Assembly (NCBI GenBank): GCA_002483765.1
Contig: DLIO01000137.1
Span: 1-16,210 of the forward strand
DNA from: Lentisphaeria bacterium UBA7640
GTDB lineage: Bacteria; Verrucomicrobiota; Lentisphaeria; Victivallales; Victivallaceae
Direction of reading: 5' to 3'
Length of the DNA stretch: 16,210 nucleotides
Shown: positions 15,626 to 16,210 of the stretch, piece by piece
How the letters are laid out: each line of letters starts with the position of its first letter
Numbering within the stretch: the stretch's first letter is position 1
Notes under the pieces: generated by a model
The model's database searches: none
Told to the model about the DNA's origin: nothing
The model's input: only the letters and a program-made list of their open reading frames with translations
Made by a program: the position numbers and the translations under genes

Positions 15626-15669
15626 GAATTGTTGTCCACGGATTACACAAATGGTCACGAATGGGGAAA
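15626..15669 (+). repeat. 44-base direct repeat, unit 1
   Basis: This unit is identical to 15745-15788, 119 bases downstream. It contains tccacggattacacaaatgg, the same word class as the right arm of the gap 1 foldback. Confidence 0.85.
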
Positions 15670-15700
15670 TTTCTTATAAATATAAATAAAAGAATTATTA

Positions 15701-15777
15701 GTGCAAATTCGTGAAATTAGTGGATAGAAAAAGAATTAGGAAGGGAATTGTTGTCCACGGATTACACAAATGGTCAC
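15701..15777. repeat. Imperfect foldback, related to 1279-1355
   Basis: Arms 15701-15724 and 15754-15777 match at 17 of 24 positions as inverted repeats, with a 29-base loop, the same loop length as the gap 1 copy. Left arm and loop share gtggatagaaaaa with the gap 1 element, so the two are probably diverged copies of one element. Confidence 0.65.
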
Positions 15778-15788
15778 GAATGGGGAAA
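15745..15788 (+). repeat. 44-base direct repeat, unit 2
   Basis: This is a perfect copy of 15626-15669. It also supplies the right arm of the foldback at 15701-15777, so the two repeat features overlap. Confidence 0.85.
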
Positions 15789-15793
15789 GGGAT

Positions 15794-15833
15794 CAACCAC
15801 AAAGTCCACCAAGAAGGCACAAAGTACACAGAG
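15794..15833 (+). repeat. Forward 'ccacaaag' interspersed repeat
   Basis: This block is nearly identical to 1085-1125 in gap 1, with the same ccacaaagtccac start and gaaggcacaaagt middle. It is the clearest match between gaps 1 and 3. Confidence 0.75.
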
Positions 15834-15862
15834 GTGGAAGAAGTGTTTCTTCTTGGGAACGC

Positions 15863-15994
15863 GGAGCCCCAGCTCCGGCTTTGTATTTCTATGGAGCGCG
15901 GACGTCCCGTCCGCATCCGAGTCCCGCAAATCGCAGAATTTCTACAATTACCGCGCCTAATCTAGACAAACTATGGAGCCCCAGCTCCGGCTTT
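15863..15994. repeat. GC-rich stem-loop repeats
   Basis: A 20-base unit, ggagccccagctccggcttt, occurs at 15863-15882 and again at 15975-15994. Within it GGAGC and GCTCC can pair around CCCA. Between them GCGGAC (15898-15903) and GTCCGC (15909-15914) form a second small stem around GTCCC. Repeats of this flavour also occur in Verrucomicrobia and Lentisphaerota genomes, from memory. Confidence 0.65.
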
Positions 15995-16042
15995 ATATCC
16001 CTATGAAGCCCTGAATAAGATAATCGTATAACGTGATCTTCT

Positions 16043-16073
16043 AATTCGCGCGCGCATAATGAGCGCGCTAATT
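16043..16073. repeat. (GC)n palindrome, copy 3
   Basis: The layout matches copy 1: AATT (16043-16046), GCGCGCGCAT (16048-16057), one central base, ATGAGCGCGC (16059-16068), then AATT (16070-16073). One pair in the stem is mismatched (G16054 with A16062). Confidence 0.8.
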
Positions 16074-16156
16074 CAAGATGGCATTTATATCATTCTTTCC
16101 TCCGTGTCTCCGTGTTAGATTCTTTTTTGCCTTTCCTTCGTGCTGTTCAAGTTTAC

Positions 16157-16185
16157 TTGCTTTTCTTTGGAAAACATGCTATAAT
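16157..16185 (+). promoter_or_regulatory. Outward-facing sigma70-type promoter with extended -10
   Basis: TTGCTT (16157-16162) and TATAAT (16180-16185) are 17 bases apart. TG at 16177-16178 makes an extended -10 (TGCTATAAT). It probably drives a gene just beyond the right edge of the window. Confidence 0.7.
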
Positions 16186-16210
16186 ATGTGTCAACGCGCA
16201 TTAAGATTGG

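Larger units (their letters stand above)
15613..16210. other. Gene-free gap 3 packed with repeats
   Basis: No credible gene is present on either strand. The short open frames at 15711-16006 run through repeat units and are almost certainly not genes. Contents are two 44-base direct repeats, a foldback, forward repeats, GC-rich stem-loops, the third GC palindrome, a short reverse repeat at 16099-16121 and a promoter facing out of the window. The 35-base block of gaps 1 and 2 is not found here. Confidence 0.75.

Noticed and set aside
15711..16006. Overlapping open frames of 70-84 codons in gap 3
   Set aside because: All run through repeat units, in three overlapping combinations on both strands, with no ribosome-binding site. 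They are repeat read-through and not genes.
1..16210. tRNA, rRNA or riboswitch
   Set aside because: I saw no cloverleaf with a TTCGA arm, no rRNA segments and no recognisable riboswitch core in the gaps.

Overview
The window most resembles chromosome from the PVC superphylum, probably Lentisphaerota or a close relative. This is inferred from the gene families, not from a search. The evidence is an orphan family of pseudopilins resembling the 'Verru_Chthon' four-gene cassettes, prepilin-like N-termini with no glycine at -1, and gaps filled with degenerate 'ccac-gaaag-cac' repeats. All genes recognised lie on the + strand. TGA is a normal stop here (three genes end with it).

Layout. At 22-1062 is the main part of a TrmA/RlmC/RlmD-type RNA uracil-5-methyltransferase whose 5' end is broken or missing. 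A repeat-filled gap (1063-1654) leads to cassette 1 (1655-8526), driven by a consensus sigma70-type promoter. Its order is a GspG-like pseudopilin, a GspH-like protein (cassette 'D'), a GspI-like protein ('B'), a GspJ-like protein ('C'), a giant GspK-like protein ('A', 983 aa) and a small secreted protein of unknown family ('E', 184 aa). A second repeat-filled gap (8527-9034) leads to cassette 2 (9117-15612), a diverged duplicate with the same order. In cassette 2 the GspG-like gene has been deleted, leaving its first codons and its last few bases (9035-9106). A third repeat-filled gap (15613-16210) ends with another good promoter pointing out of the window.

How the genes may work together. 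G-H-I-J-K is the pseudopilin order of type II secretion operons, but no ATPase, inner-membrane platform, secretin or prepilin peptidase is encoded here. The simplest reading is two alternative pseudopilus tip complexes that borrow a core machine encoded elsewhere. Each is co-expressed with its own secreted E protein, whose start codon lies four bases after the stop of A. The E proteins, the calcium-loop exchange between the two A proteins, and the strictly conserved promoter-upstream block are the most interesting signals.

Each gap has the same architecture: purine-rich forward repeats, then a (GC)n palindrome flanked by AATT, then reverse-oriented repeats, then a promoter with a 17-base spacer.
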